Below, piece after piece: positions 1-6,242 of a stretch of DNA of 10,509 nt; position 1 is the stretch's first letter, and every line of letters starts with the position of its first letter. This DNA is from Deltaproteobacteria bacterium (GTDB taxonomy: Bacteria > Myxococcota_A > UBA796 > UBA2385): assembly GCA_003694325.1 (NCBI GenBank), contig RFKJ01000206.1:1-10509 (forward strand), read 5' to 3'. The notes under the pieces were generated by a model. It saw only the letters and a program-made list of their open reading frames with translations. It searched no databases and was not told the DNA's origin. Made by a program: the position numbers and the translations under genes.

Positions 1-85
1 GCTCGGCCGCCCGGGCCGCCGCCAGGGCCGCGTCGGCGTCCCCCGGCCCGGCCAGCGCCGCCGCGACCAGCAGCGCAGCGAGCAT
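1..85 (-). CDS. Start of a secreted protein (partial, runs off left edge)
   Basis: On the minus strand an ATG at 85-83 shares one base with the TGA stop of the ureohydrolase gene (TGATG), an arrangement typical of translational coupling. The 28 visible codons begin MLAALLVAAALAG and continue with an Asp/Ala/Arg-rich stretch. This looks like a short Sec signal peptide: a hydrophobic core and an A-L-A-G cleavage-like site, though without an N-terminal positive charge. The following Ala/Arg-rich helix could begin a TPR-like or other helical periplasmic domain, but too little is present to name a family. The overlap puts it in the same transcription unit as the ureohydrolase. The alternative is a chance open frame in GC-rich DNA; the start overlap and hydrophobic N-terminus argue against that. 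Confidence 0.5.
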   Translation of the reverse strand, partial: MLAALLVAAALAGPGDADAALAAARAAE

Positions 86-1110
86 CAGGCCGGGTCCTGC
101 GACGCCAGGGCACAGCCGGCCAGCTTGTAGAGCACCCGGGCCCCGACGATGGCGTCGATGCCATCTCGCTCGCCGGCGGCCAGCGGCCAGCGCCCCGGCG
201 CCACCTCGACCAGGTCGAAGGACACGACGCGGCGGGCCGCCGCCACCGCCCGCAGCAGGGCTTCGAGCTGGTGCCAGCGCAGCCCGCCGGGGACCGGCGT
301 CCCCGTGTTCGGGCAGAGCGCCGGCTCCAACCCGTCGATGTCGACGCTGATGTGGACCACCGGCGGCAGCGCTGCGACGATCTCGGCCACCAGCTCCGAC
401 CAGTGCCGCCCGGCGCACAGCGCCGCACCGATGCGGTCGTCGGTGAAGGCGTGGATCCGCTCGTCGGCGGCGATGCGATCCCGCTCGGCGCGGCCCAGGT
501 CCCGCCAGCCCACCCCCACGAGCCGGCCGAAACCCGGCAGCGCACTGGTGTTGTGGAAGATGCTGGCGTGCGACCAGGCGAACCCCAGGTAGGCCTCCCG
601 CAGGTCGGCGTGGGCGTCGACGTGCAGGAATCCGACGCCGGGAAACTCCCGGCAGACGGCCCGGTGCAGGCCGTAGGGGGTGGAGTGGTCGCCCCCCAGG
701 ACCGCCGGGATCCGCCCCTCGGCCAGGATCCGATCGGCTTCCTCTTCCACGAGGCTGTGGACGATGTCGGCGGCGTGATCCACCCGGGCGGCGAGGTCGG
801 GGTGTTCCCCACCGCTGTCGATGACCGCCCGCGCGTCGGCGTCGACCTCGGCCCCGAGCCGGTCGATCCGGTCGCCGAGATCGAGGAGGCCGATGCCCGC
901 TCTCCACGGCTCGCCCCAGTCCAGGTCGGACAGGTCCACCTGCCCGCTGGCCCGCAGCACCGCCGCCGGGCCGTGGCGGGTGCCGCGGCCGTAGGACGCG
1001 GTGGCCTCCCAGGGCACGGGGATCACCTGCACCTTCGCGGTGCGGGGGTCGCGGTCGAGGCCGAACAGGCCGTCGCCGATTCCTGGGCCGTCGGGGTCCT
1101 GCTGAGACAT
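85..1110 (-). CDS. Agmatinase/arginase-family ureohydrolase
   Basis: A 341-residue, binuclear-manganese hydrolase of the ureohydrolase family (agmatinase, arginase, guanidinobutyrase, formimidoylglutamase), which cleaves guanidino or amidino groups, often releasing urea. All metal-binding blocks are present: GGDHS at 139-143 (H142), DAHAD at 165-169 (D165, H167, D169) and SVDIDGLEP at 255-263 (D257, D259). SHASIFH at 180-186 supplies the His next to the substrate pocket, and SFDLVEVAPG at 297-306 matches the usual C-terminal family block. The N-terminal G-RGTRHGPAAVLRAS segment (about 41-55) is also typical. Sequence alone does not fix the substrate. Agmatinase is the best general guess, and the neighbouring deacetylase homologue suggests polyamine metabolism. 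The protein is somewhat longer than usual agmatinases (about 300 residues). No clear Shine-Dalgarno precedes the ATG. It lies 74 bp downstream of the lipoprotein gene and its stop overlaps the start of the next gene. Confidence 0.93.
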   Translation of the reverse strand: MSQQDPDGPGIGDGLFGLDRDPRTAKVQVIPVPWEATASYGRGTRHGPAAVLRASGQVDLSDLDWGEPWRAGIGLLDLGDRIDRLGAEVDADARAVIDSGGEHPDLAARVDHAADIVHSLVEEEADRILAEGRIPAVLGGDHSTPYGLHRAVCREFPGVGFLHVDAHADLREAYLGFAWSHASIFHNTSALPGFGRLVGVGWRDLGRAERDRIAADERIHAFTDDRIGAALCAGRHWSELVAEIVAALPPVVHISVDIDGLEPALCPNTGTPVPGGLRWHQLEALLRAVAAARRVVSFDLVEVAPGRWPLAAGERDGIDAIVGARVLYKLAGCALASQDPA

Positions 1111-1184
1111 GGCATCACCGGGGAGCGAGGCGGCCTCTCCCGACCGGAGGAGGCAGGCCCCAGGCTATCCGGTGCGGCGCCGCG

Positions 1185-1802
1185 CTACTGCAACCAGCCC
1201 GCGTCGTCGTCGCCGTCGGTGTCGATGTAGGCGCCGGGACTGGTGGTGGTGGTGTCGACCGCCAGCACCGACATGTCCGGACCGAGGTAGGAGATGCTGG
1301 GCGAAGCCCCGTCGATCTCGAACAGGGAATGGAAGCCCGAGTCGTCGACCAGGGCCATGGCGGTGGTGAACCCGTAGTCTTCTTCGAAGGCGGCGGCGTC
1401 TTCCGGCGACGGCGCGCCGGTGCTGCGGGTGGCGTAGGCGTACGAGACCAGCTCGATGTACTGGAACCCGTACTCCTGGTAGTCCTTCATGAGGGGCTGA
1501 GCCAGACCGGCCAGCGTGTCACAGGTGCTTCAACCAAGCTCCCCGTGCACCAGCATCACCGTCCTCCCGCACATGTCGTAGATGGACACGGTGTGGCCGT
1601 CGGCGTCGACCAGGTCGACGTCGTCGACGATGTCGCCCACCTGGTAGGCCATCCCGCCGCGCTGGCTGGTGCCGGTGGGGCCGGTGGCCGCGTCGGCGTC
1701 GCAGCGCGGACCGTCCGCGACATCGCCATCGTCGCCGTCCTGCATCCCGGTGCAGGCCAGCAGGGCGAGCAGGGAGAAGAAGGCAGGGTGCGGTCGTGCC
1801 AT
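1185..1802 (-). CDS. Selenocysteine-containing (UxxC) thioredoxin-fold lipoprotein, read through an in-frame TGA
   Basis: Reading from the ATG at 1802 to the TAG at 1185 gives 205 residues with one in-frame TGA at codon 91. The N-terminus is a lipoprotein signal with a LLAC lipobox (C17), followed by a Gly/Asp-rich linker to about residue 50. The redoxin domain then begins: YQVGDIVDDV at 53-62, DADGHTVSIYDMCG at 66-79 and the strand TVMLVHGELG at 81-90. The TGA comes next, followed by S92-T93-C94, so recoding yields a UxxC active site where thioredoxin/TlpA proteins have CxxC. The second half continues the fold: a helix to about 110, strand FQYIELVSYA, helix PSPEDAAAFEEDYG at 131-144, strand TAMALVDD and a cis-Pro candidate (S167-P168-S169) before the final strand. 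Neither half alone is a complete thioredoxin fold, and the internal ATG at 1490 has no ribosome-binding site. TGA is an ordinary stop in the neighbours, so a reassigned code is unlikely. A nonsense mutation or base error (TGC to TGA) is the main alternative. The C-terminus is acidic. Export as a periplasmic, lipid-anchored reductase or peroxidase is inferred. Confidence 0.78.
1496..1515 (-). promoter_or_regulatory. Candidate bacterial SECIS hairpin
   Basis: On the minus strand the mRNA segment 1515 to 1496 reads GCUGGCCGGUCUGGCUCAGC and folds by eye into a hairpin. GCUG (1515-1512) pairs with CAGC (1499-1496), GCC (1511-1509) pairs with GGC (1503-1501), U1500 is bulged, and the five-base loop is GGUCU (1508-1504). 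The loop starts 21 nt after the TGA. Bacterial SECIS elements sit within the coding sequence just downstream of UGA, and the E. coli fdhF element presents the same GGUCU loop to SelB at a slightly shorter distance. Here the bulged U is on the 3' side of the stem, unlike fdhF where it is on the 5' side, so this is a variant rather than a copy. Confidence 0.65.
1530..1532 (-). other. In-frame TGA proposed to encode selenocysteine (codon 91)
   Basis: This TGA lies in frame between the two halves of the thioredoxin-fold lipoprotein, three residues before Cys94, giving U-S-T-C. Codons on both sides stay in the same frame, so no frameshift is needed. Replacing U by C would give an ordinary CSTC thioredoxin-type motif. 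Confidence 0.72.
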
Positions 1803-1806
1803 CGAG

Positions 1807-1829
1807 CCTCCAGGGCTGCCACCATTGTA
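1807..1829 (-). promoter_or_regulatory. Extended -10 promoter and Shine-Dalgarno for the Sec lipoprotein gene
   Basis: The minus strand carries TGCTACAAT at 1832-1824, an extended -10 (TGN plus TACAAT, one mismatch to TATAAT). It is followed after about 12 bases by GGAGG (1811-1807), four bases before the ATG at 1802. No good -35 is seen, which fits an extended -10 promoter. It sits in the 38-bp gap after the deacetylase stop, so the lipoprotein can be transcribed from its own start with a leader of roughly 15 nt. The TACAAT is a conspicuous AT-rich patch in very GC-rich DNA. Confidence 0.5.
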
Positions 1830-1840
1830 GCAGGCGATCG

Positions 1841-2794
1841 TCAGGGCGCGGTCGGTTGCCGCCGCACTCCGGGTGGGCCGCGTCGACCCGTGGCGTCGCC
1901 GGCCAGGAGGTCCGCCGTGGCCGCGACCGCCCGCCCGAGCAGCGGCGGGTCGTAGCCGCCCTCGAGGACGGCCATCGTGGGCACGGCCGCGACGATGGGG
2001 GCCCACATCCGGCAGAGCCCGTCGATGCTCAGCCGCATGCCGCCCAGGGGATCGCCGGCCAGGGCGTCGTAGCCGGCGCTGATCACGCAGTACTCGGGAT
2101 CGAAGTCCTCGATGGCCGGCAGTGCCCGCTCGAAGAATGCCGCCAGGACCACGTCGTCTCCGGCCCCCGCGGGCAGCTCGACGTTGACCGTGAGTCCGGC
2201 TCCCGGCCCCGCTCCCCGCTCGGTCTCCGCGCCCGACCCCGGGTAGAACGGGGCGCGGTGCAGGCTGACGTAGAGCACGTCGTCGCGCTGCCAGAAGATG
2301 TCCTGGGTGCCATTGCCGTGGTGGACATCGGGGTCGAAGACCAGCACCCGCCGCCGGGCCCCGTCGCCGTCGCGACCCGTCAGCCGGTGGGCCGCCAGGG
2401 CGGCGTTGTTGAAGATGCAGAAGCCCATGGCCCGGTCGGGGGTGGCGTGGTGGCCCGGCGGCCGACACAGCACGAAGCCGGGCTCGCCGCGCACCAGGGC
2501 GTCCGCTGCGTCCAGCGCCGCCCCGGCGGCCCGCCGCGCCGCCCGCACCGAGCCCGCCGACGTCGACACGTCGGGGTCGAGCACCACCGGCCGACCGTCG
2601 GTGGCCAGCACCGCGTCAACGTAGGCCGGGGCATGCACGGTGCACAGTTCCTCGACCGTCGCCGGCCGCCCCCGGCGGCGGATCCACGGCCGGCCGGCCA
2701 ACGCGGCGCGCACCGCGACCAGCCGCGCCGGGCTCTCGGGATGCCCCGGGCCCTGGTGGTGCTCGTCGAAGGCCGGGTCGTCGAAGATCAGCAC
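1841..2794 (-). CDS. Class II histone deacetylase / acetylpolyamine amidohydrolase family protein
   Basis: A zinc-dependent deacetylase of the arginase/deacetylase fold, 317 residues from the chosen start. Visible blocks in order: HHQGPGHPESPARL near the N-terminus, RPPGHH (catalytic H115, H116), GFCIFNNAA, the metal block FDPDVHHGNGTQDIFW (D154, zinc ligands D156 and H158), SLHRAPFYPGSG, SAGYDALAGDPLGGM (zinc ligand D243) and EGGYD (transition-state Tyr281). The wording of the VHHGNGTQ and FYPG blocks is that of bacterial class II-like deacetylases. Their substrates are commonly acetylated polyamines or other small amides, or protein lysines; sequence alone does not decide. Two GTG codons are possible starts. 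The one at 2794 is preferred because GGAGG ends five bases before it, whereas the GTG at 2800 overlaps that Shine-Dalgarno. It is the first gene of a minus-strand run with the lipoprotein and ureohydrolase, and its nearness to the latter hints at polyamine turnover. Confidence 0.93.
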   Translation of the reverse strand: MLIFDDPAFDEHHQGPGHPESPARLVAVRAALAGRPWIRRRGRPATVEELCTVHAPAYVDAVLATDGRPVVLDPDVSTSAGSVRAARRAAGAALDAADALVRGEPGFVLCRPPGHHATPDRAMGFCIFNNAALAAHRLTGRDGDGARRRVLVFDPDVHHGNGTQDIFWQRDDVLYVSLHRAPFYPGSGAETERGAGPGAGLTVNVELPAGAGDDVVLAAFFERALPAIEDFDPEYCVISAGYDALAGDPLGGMRLSIDGLCRMWAPIVAAVPTMAVLEGGYDPPLLGRAVAATADLLAGDATGRRGPPGVRRQPTAP

Positions 2795-2799
2795 GCGCA

Positions 2800-2814
2800 C
2801 CTCCCGCTATTGTC
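2800..2814 (-). promoter_or_regulatory. Shine-Dalgarno deciding the deacetylase start, and a shared divergent AT patch
   Basis: GGGAGG at 2805-2800 (minus) gives ideal spacing to the GTG at 2794. Just upstream, 2808-2814 is the only AT-rich patch between the divergent deacetylase and channel genes. It reads TATTGT (2808-2813) on the plus strand and GACAAT (2814-2809) on the minus strand, so it could serve as a weak -10 in both directions. No convincing -35 was found. The promoter reading is tentative; the ribosome-binding site is clearer. Confidence 0.35.
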
Positions 2815-2835
2815 GGCACCCCAGCCCGAGCAGCC

Positions 2836-4287
2836 GTGGCCGAGTCCCCTCCATCGTCGCACACCGGCAGCCGCGCCGTCCGGGCGCGCCAGGCACTGGA
2901 CCGCTTCCTGGTCCACCCGGTCACCGAGCTGGTGCTCATCGTCCTCATCCTGACGGCGGTGCTGTCGGTGCTGGCCGAAGAAGCCACCCGCGGCCAGCCG
3001 ATCAGCGACGTCTTCGCCGTCATCTCCGACACCATGGCGGTGATCTTCGCCGTCGAGCTGACCCTGCGGTTCCTCGTCATCCAGCGCAAGCGGAGCTTCT
3101 TCATCCGCTACTGGGCCGACATCCTCGCGATCCTCCCCGTCTACCGCGGGCTGCGCCTGTTCCGGGTGCTCATGCTGCTGCGGCTGTTCCGGGCCGGCGT
3201 GCTGCTCAACCGGCGGATGCGCTTCCTGGGCGGGGTCATCAAGCGCAGCCTCTCCGAGATCACCATCGTGGCCACCATCAGCGCCACCCTCGTCCTGGTG
3301 GGCGCCGTGCTGGTCCACACCGGAACCGGCCACGTGGTCATCGAGCAGCAGGGGGTCGACGCCGACTCGCTGCAGGGAGCCCTCTGGTTTTCGGTCTACA
3401 CCCTCGTCGCCGGCGAGCCCACCGGCGGGATGCCGGCCTCGCCCATCGGGCGGTTGGTCACCCTGGGCCTGATGCTCGGCGGCCTCACCGTGTTCGGCGT
3501 GTTCGTCGGCACCGTGTCGGCCACGATGACCAACCTGCTCACCCAGCGCCTGGAGCTGGACATCATGCACACCGCCGACCTGAACGAACACATCGTCGTG
3601 TGCGGCTGGAACCCGGCCGGCGCCACCATGCTGCGGGAGCTGGTGGGCCCGGCCTCCCGCCACGCCCTCATCGTGGTCGTGGGAGACCACGACGAGGAGC
3701 CCGTCGAGCTGGCCGAGCTGCGCGCCCGCCACGAGCAGATCCGCTTCCACCGGGCCGACTACACCCGGGTCGACGTCCTGGAGGACCTGGCGATCGGCCG
3801 CGCCGCCGCGGTGATCATCCTCACCGACATGTGGGGGGATCGCACCGACGCCGACCGCGACGCCCGCACGGTGCTGACCGCCCTGACCATCGAGCGCCTC
3901 TCGCCGGGAATCTTCGTCTGCGCCGAGCTGATCAACAGCCAGCACGAGGACCTGCTGCGCATGGCCGGCGTCGAGGCCGTGGTCATCCGCGACTGGTACG
4001 CCGGCGTGGTCATGGGCTCCATCGGCCGCAGCCGCGGCATGGCCGCCGTCCTCAGCGACCTGCTGACGACCACCACCGGCAACGCCTTCCACAAGGTCGA
4101 GATCCCGCGGCGGCTGCACGGCAGGACGGTGATGGAGCTGCACCTCGCCCTCAAGAACGAGCACAACGCCATCCTGGTCAGTATCGAGCCCCGGCAGGGC
4201 GGCGCCCTGGTCAATCCTCCCGCCGACCACACCGTCGCCGCCGGCGACCAGGCGGTGGTCATCGCCCCCCGCCCCTTCCGGCTGTGA
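2836..4287 (+). CDS. Six-TM voltage-gated-type cation channel with RCK (TrkA-N/TrkA-C) domain
   Basis: 483 residues from a GTG start. The first 235 residues are a channel: S1 about 29-47, S2 about 57-80, S3 about 87-103, and an S4-like arginine helix RGLRLFRVLMLLRLFR at 104-119 with basic residues spaced like a voltage sensor. S5 follows at about 141-163, a pore helix at 177-189, then S6 at about 205-230. Where potassium channels have TVGYGD, this protein has TLVAGEP (189-195), so the GYG triplet is replaced by AGE. The cytoplasmic half starts with HIVVCGWNPAGATM at 252-265 (Rossmann glycine loop, TrkA-N/RCK) and ends with a TrkA-C-like domain at about 417-477. The scaffold resembles bacterial Kch-type potassium channels, but ion selectivity cannot be assumed. 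It is single, divergent from the deacetylase and convergent with the lipoprotein that follows. No good Shine-Dalgarno precedes the GTG. Confidence 0.88.
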   Translation: MAESPPSSHTGSRAVRARQALDRFLVHPVTELVLIVLILTAVLSVLAEEATRGQPISDVFAVISDTMAVIFAVELTLRFLVIQRKRSFFIRYWADILAILPVYRGLRLFRVLMLLRLFRAGVLLNRRMRFLGGVIKRSLSEITIVATISATLVLVGAVLVHTGTGHVVIEQQGVDADSLQGALWFSVYTLVAGEPTGGMPASPIGRLVTLGLMLGGLTVFGVFVGTVSATMTNLLTQRLELDIMHTADLNEHIVVCGWNPAGATMLRELVGPASRHALIVVVGDHDEEPVELAELRARHEQIRFHRADYTRVDVLEDLAIGRAAAVIILTDMWGDRTDADRDARTVLTALTIERLSPGIFVCAELINSQHEDLLRMAGVEAVVIRDWYAGVVMGSIGRSRGMAAVLSDLLTTTTGNAFHKVEIPRRLHGRTVMELHLALKNEHNAILVSIEPRQGGALVNPPADHTVAAGDQAVVIAPRPFRL

Positions 4288-4288
4288 G

Positions 4289-4303
4289 GGCCCGCGGGGG
4301 GCC
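4289..4303. terminator. Possible bidirectional hairpin between convergent genes
   Basis: GGCCC (4289-4293), loop GCGGG, GGGCC (4299-4303) forms a five-base-pair GC stem in the 15-bp gap between the channel stop and the convergent lipoprotein stop. Its last base overlaps the lipoprotein TAG codon. There is no T-tract on either side, so it is at best a weak or Rho-assisted terminator. Confidence 0.25.
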
Positions 4304-5667
4304 TACTCCGGCTGCAGCCGGTCGTAGAAGTCCAGCCAGGACAGGGCTCCGCCGATGTCGGTCGACAGCCTCCACACCCCGTCCCCGCTGGGGTCGACCT
4401 CCTCGATGACCCCGTTGTAGGAGAAGGTGACGAGGGTGTTGCCGTCCGCAAACCGGTGCACGTCGCCCATGGTCACGGTGTCCAGCTCGGGATCGGGGCG
4501 GTACTCCCACGCTTCCTCGGCCAGCATCGTGCCGGTGTCGAAGGCGACCTCGACCGCCCGCGAGCTGTGGGCGCTGTGGCCGTTGTCGAAGATGAGCAGG
4601 CGGTCGCCGAGCAGCTCGATTCCGTGCTGGTAGTCGGTGTAGTCGCTGGAGCCGTCGCTCCGGTGGAAGTCGCTCTCCCCCCCGCCGAGGAACCAGGTCT
4701 CGTCTCCGGTGGCCCGGTCGATGCGGGCGATGCCGTTCATGTAGAGGAAGGACACGAGGTAGGCGGACTCGTCGTCGATCGCGTCGATGGCGTTGGCGTG
4801 GGGCCAGCGCGGGCCGCCGTTGGTGGACCCGGAGAACGGCTCGTGGTGGTCGAGGACGCGGTAGACCTCGCGGGTCGACCCGTCGGGCGCCCGCTCGACG
4901 ACGATGTCGCCGGCGACGGTGACGGCGCCGACGTCGGTGGGATCCTCGGCGGTGTAGACCAGGGTCCCGTCGGACAGCTCCACGAAGTCGTGGTGGCGTC
5001 GCGGAGTGGAGATGTGTTCCTCGGTGCTGCCGTCGACGCTGACCCGGACGATGTCGACGTCTTCCTCGCCGTCGAGGTTGATGGTGGCCATCCACACGCT
5101 GCTGCGGTCCCGGGACAGGCGCACCCGCCCCAGGCGATCGACGCCCTCCAGCGTGTACCACCACACGTAGTCGCCATCGGAGTCGAGGATCACCGCCGTC
5201 GAGGCGGCGACGATGGAGGTGACGTAGAAACCCCGGTGCATGGCGTCGGCATCGCCGACCTCGACGGTGGTCCCCGGCAGGTCCGGGCTGACCGGGCCGG
5301 TGGTGACGTCGACCGCATCGCTGGTGACGGTGCCCAGGTCGGTGTCGGCGACGACCCGCACCCCGTAGGTGGTGTCGGGCTTCATGCCGAGCAGCGGCGT
5401 CGCGACGGGGCTGCCCGCCGAGAGGTCGACGGCGACCCGGGTGTCGAAGCTGCCGTCGCGGCCGAACTCGACCCAGGCGGCGTTCACGACGACGTCGTCG
5501 CTGTCGAGGGACCAGGTGGCCGTGGCCACCGTGGGGATGACGTCCGAGAGGGTGACGGAGAGGGCCAGGTCCGGCAGGGCGGCGGCGGGGTCCGCCGAGT
5601 CGCCGGCGCCGATCTTGTCGCCGGAGCAGGCCGACAGCAACAGGAGGAGGGAGAGGCTGGAGTGCAT
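4303..5667 (-). CDS. Lipoprotein with fibronectin III-like and aryl-sulfotransferase (ASST)-like domains
   Basis: 454 residues from the ATG at 5667. The N-terminus MHSSLSLLLLLSACSG carries a clear LSAC lipobox (Cys14), followed by an Asp/Ala linker. Residues about 36-125 form a beta-rich module ending in PDTTYGVRVVADTDLG, typical of fibronectin type III. From about 140 to the end the sequence resembles the arylsulfotransferase beta-propeller family: repeated blade motifs (DGDYVWWYTLEG, RIDRATGDETWFLGG, IEEVDPSGDGVWRL) and conserved-looking histidines at HHD (225-226), WPHAN (H290), QHG (H348), DNGH (H364) and GDVHR (H404). Classical ASST moves sulfate between phenols in the periplasm through a catalytic His; whether this member is catalytic is unknown. 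An upstream in-frame ATG at 5715 would add 16 residues, including three arginines that would give the signal peptide a normal positive n-region. Neither start has a good ribosome-binding site. It is monocistronic and divergent from the hotdog gene. Confidence 0.85.
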   Translation of the reverse strand: MHSSLSLLLLLSACSGDKIGAGDSADPAAALPDLALSVTLSDVIPTVATATWSLDSDDVVVNAAWVEFGRDGSFDTRVAVDLSAGSPVATPLLGMKPDTTYGVRVVADTDLGTVTSDAVDVTTGPVSPDLPGTTVEVGDADAMHRGFYVTSIVAASTAVILDSDGDYVWWYTLEGVDRLGRVRLSRDRSSVWMATINLDGEEDVDIVRVSVDGSTEEHISTPRRHHDFVELSDGTLVYTAEDPTDVGAVTVAGDIVVERAPDGSTREVYRVLDHHEPFSGSTNGGPRWPHANAIDAIDDESAYLVSFLYMNGIARIDRATGDETWFLGGGESDFHRSDGSSDYTDYQHGIELLGDRLLIFDNGHSAHSSRAVEVAFDTGTMLAEEAWEYRPDPELDTVTMGDVHRFADGNTLVTFSYNGVIEEVDPSGDGVWRLSTDIGGALSWLDFYDRLQPE

Positions 5668-5744
5668 GGCTGACCGATGCCGGAGGCGGGGAACGGCCGC
5701 ACCATAGCCCGGCATCTGCGGCCTGCCCGGATTAGCGGGGGCCC

Positions 5745-6242
5745 ATGCCGCTGCCCGACGACTTCGCCGACGAGAGCCTGTACACCCCCGACGCCTGGTA
5801 CGTCCACGACCTGCTGGAGCTGGACCGGGACGCCGGCCGACTGGTGGCCGGCATCGACACCACCCGCCTGGGGCCGCTGGTCGACGCCCAGCGCTGCTGG
5901 CCGGGCCACGACAAGCACTTCCCGGGCGCCATCGCCATCCAGGTCACCGGCACGCTGGGCCAGCTCCACGCCGTCTACGTCATGGACCTGCGCCCCACCC
6001 GGGGCTGGGTCGGATTCGGCACCCACATCAAGAGCGCCCGGTTCCCCCGCATGGGTCGGATCGGCCCCCCGGTGGAGGCCGAGCTGGTGGCCACCCGCAC
6101 CCGCCAGCTCCGGGGGACCTGGTTCATCGACTACGCGTTCTGCTTCCGCCAGGAAGGGGCGGTCATCTACCAGAGCAACCAGACCGCCGCCTGGGGACGC
6201 AGCGAACACCGGGGTCCCGCCCCGGACTCGGGGCCGCGGTGA
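5745..6242 (+). CDS. Hotdog-fold FabZ/thioesterase-like protein
   Basis: 165 residues. The segment 45-150 reads like a hotdog fold: QRCWPGHDKHFPGAIAIQ (H58-F59-P60-G61) recalls the HFPG box at the start of the central helix of FabA/FabZ dehydratases. It is followed by strands GWVGFGTHIKSARF, EAELVATRTRQL and WFIDYAFCFRQEGAVIYQ. In FabZ a catalytic Glu lies about 14 residues after the His, in the central helix. By eye the corresponding position is Gly (G69 or G72), with no acidic residue between 62 and 80, so canonical dehydratase activity is doubtful. It may be a thioesterase-like or acyl-binding protein. The last 15 residues are Pro/Gly/Arg-rich and probably disordered. Its TGA overlaps the GTG of rsgA by four bases (GTGA), so the two are translationally coupled. 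The start has only a G-run, not a full Shine-Dalgarno. Confidence 0.75.
   Translation: MPLPDDFADESLYTPDAWYVHDLLELDRDAGRLVAGIDTTRLGPLVDAQRCWPGHDKHFPGAIAIQVTGTLGQLHAVYVMDLRPTRGWVGFGTHIKSARFPRMGRIGPPVEAELVATRTRQLRGTWFIDYAFCFRQEGAVIYQSNQTAAWGRSEHRGPAPDSGPR

Noticed and set aside
1111..1184. Promoter or terminator in the gap before the ureohydrolase gene
   Set aside because: GC-rich short palindromes (such as GCGGCGCCGC at 1174-1183) are present, but there is no T-tract, no convincing -10 and no -35; nothing could be supported.
271..1230. Long plus-strand open frame antisense to the ureohydrolase gene
   Set aside because: Its translation is low-complexity Pro/Arg/Val/Gly without motifs, as expected opposite a GC-rich coding sequence, while the minus frame carries all ureohydrolase motifs.
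1185..1490. Separate 101-residue gene starting at the ATG at 1490
   Set aside because: There is no ribosome-binding site before this ATG, the product would be half a thioredoxin fold, and 13 sensible codons including the STC motif precede it in frame.
1530..1532. TGA read as tryptophan (reassigned code)
   Set aside because: TGA ends several clearly complete genes here (ureohydrolase, deacetylase, channel, hotdog protein, GGDEF protein, methyltransferase), so it is a normal stop in this genome.
1490..1533. Frameshift between two halves of the lipoprotein gene
   Set aside because: Codon-by-codon reading shows both halves in the same frame with only a TGA between them, so a frameshift would not be needed or helpful.
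4289..4303. Strong Rho-independent terminator
   Set aside because: The hairpin is only five base pairs and no T-tract follows on either strand; kept only as a weak candidate.
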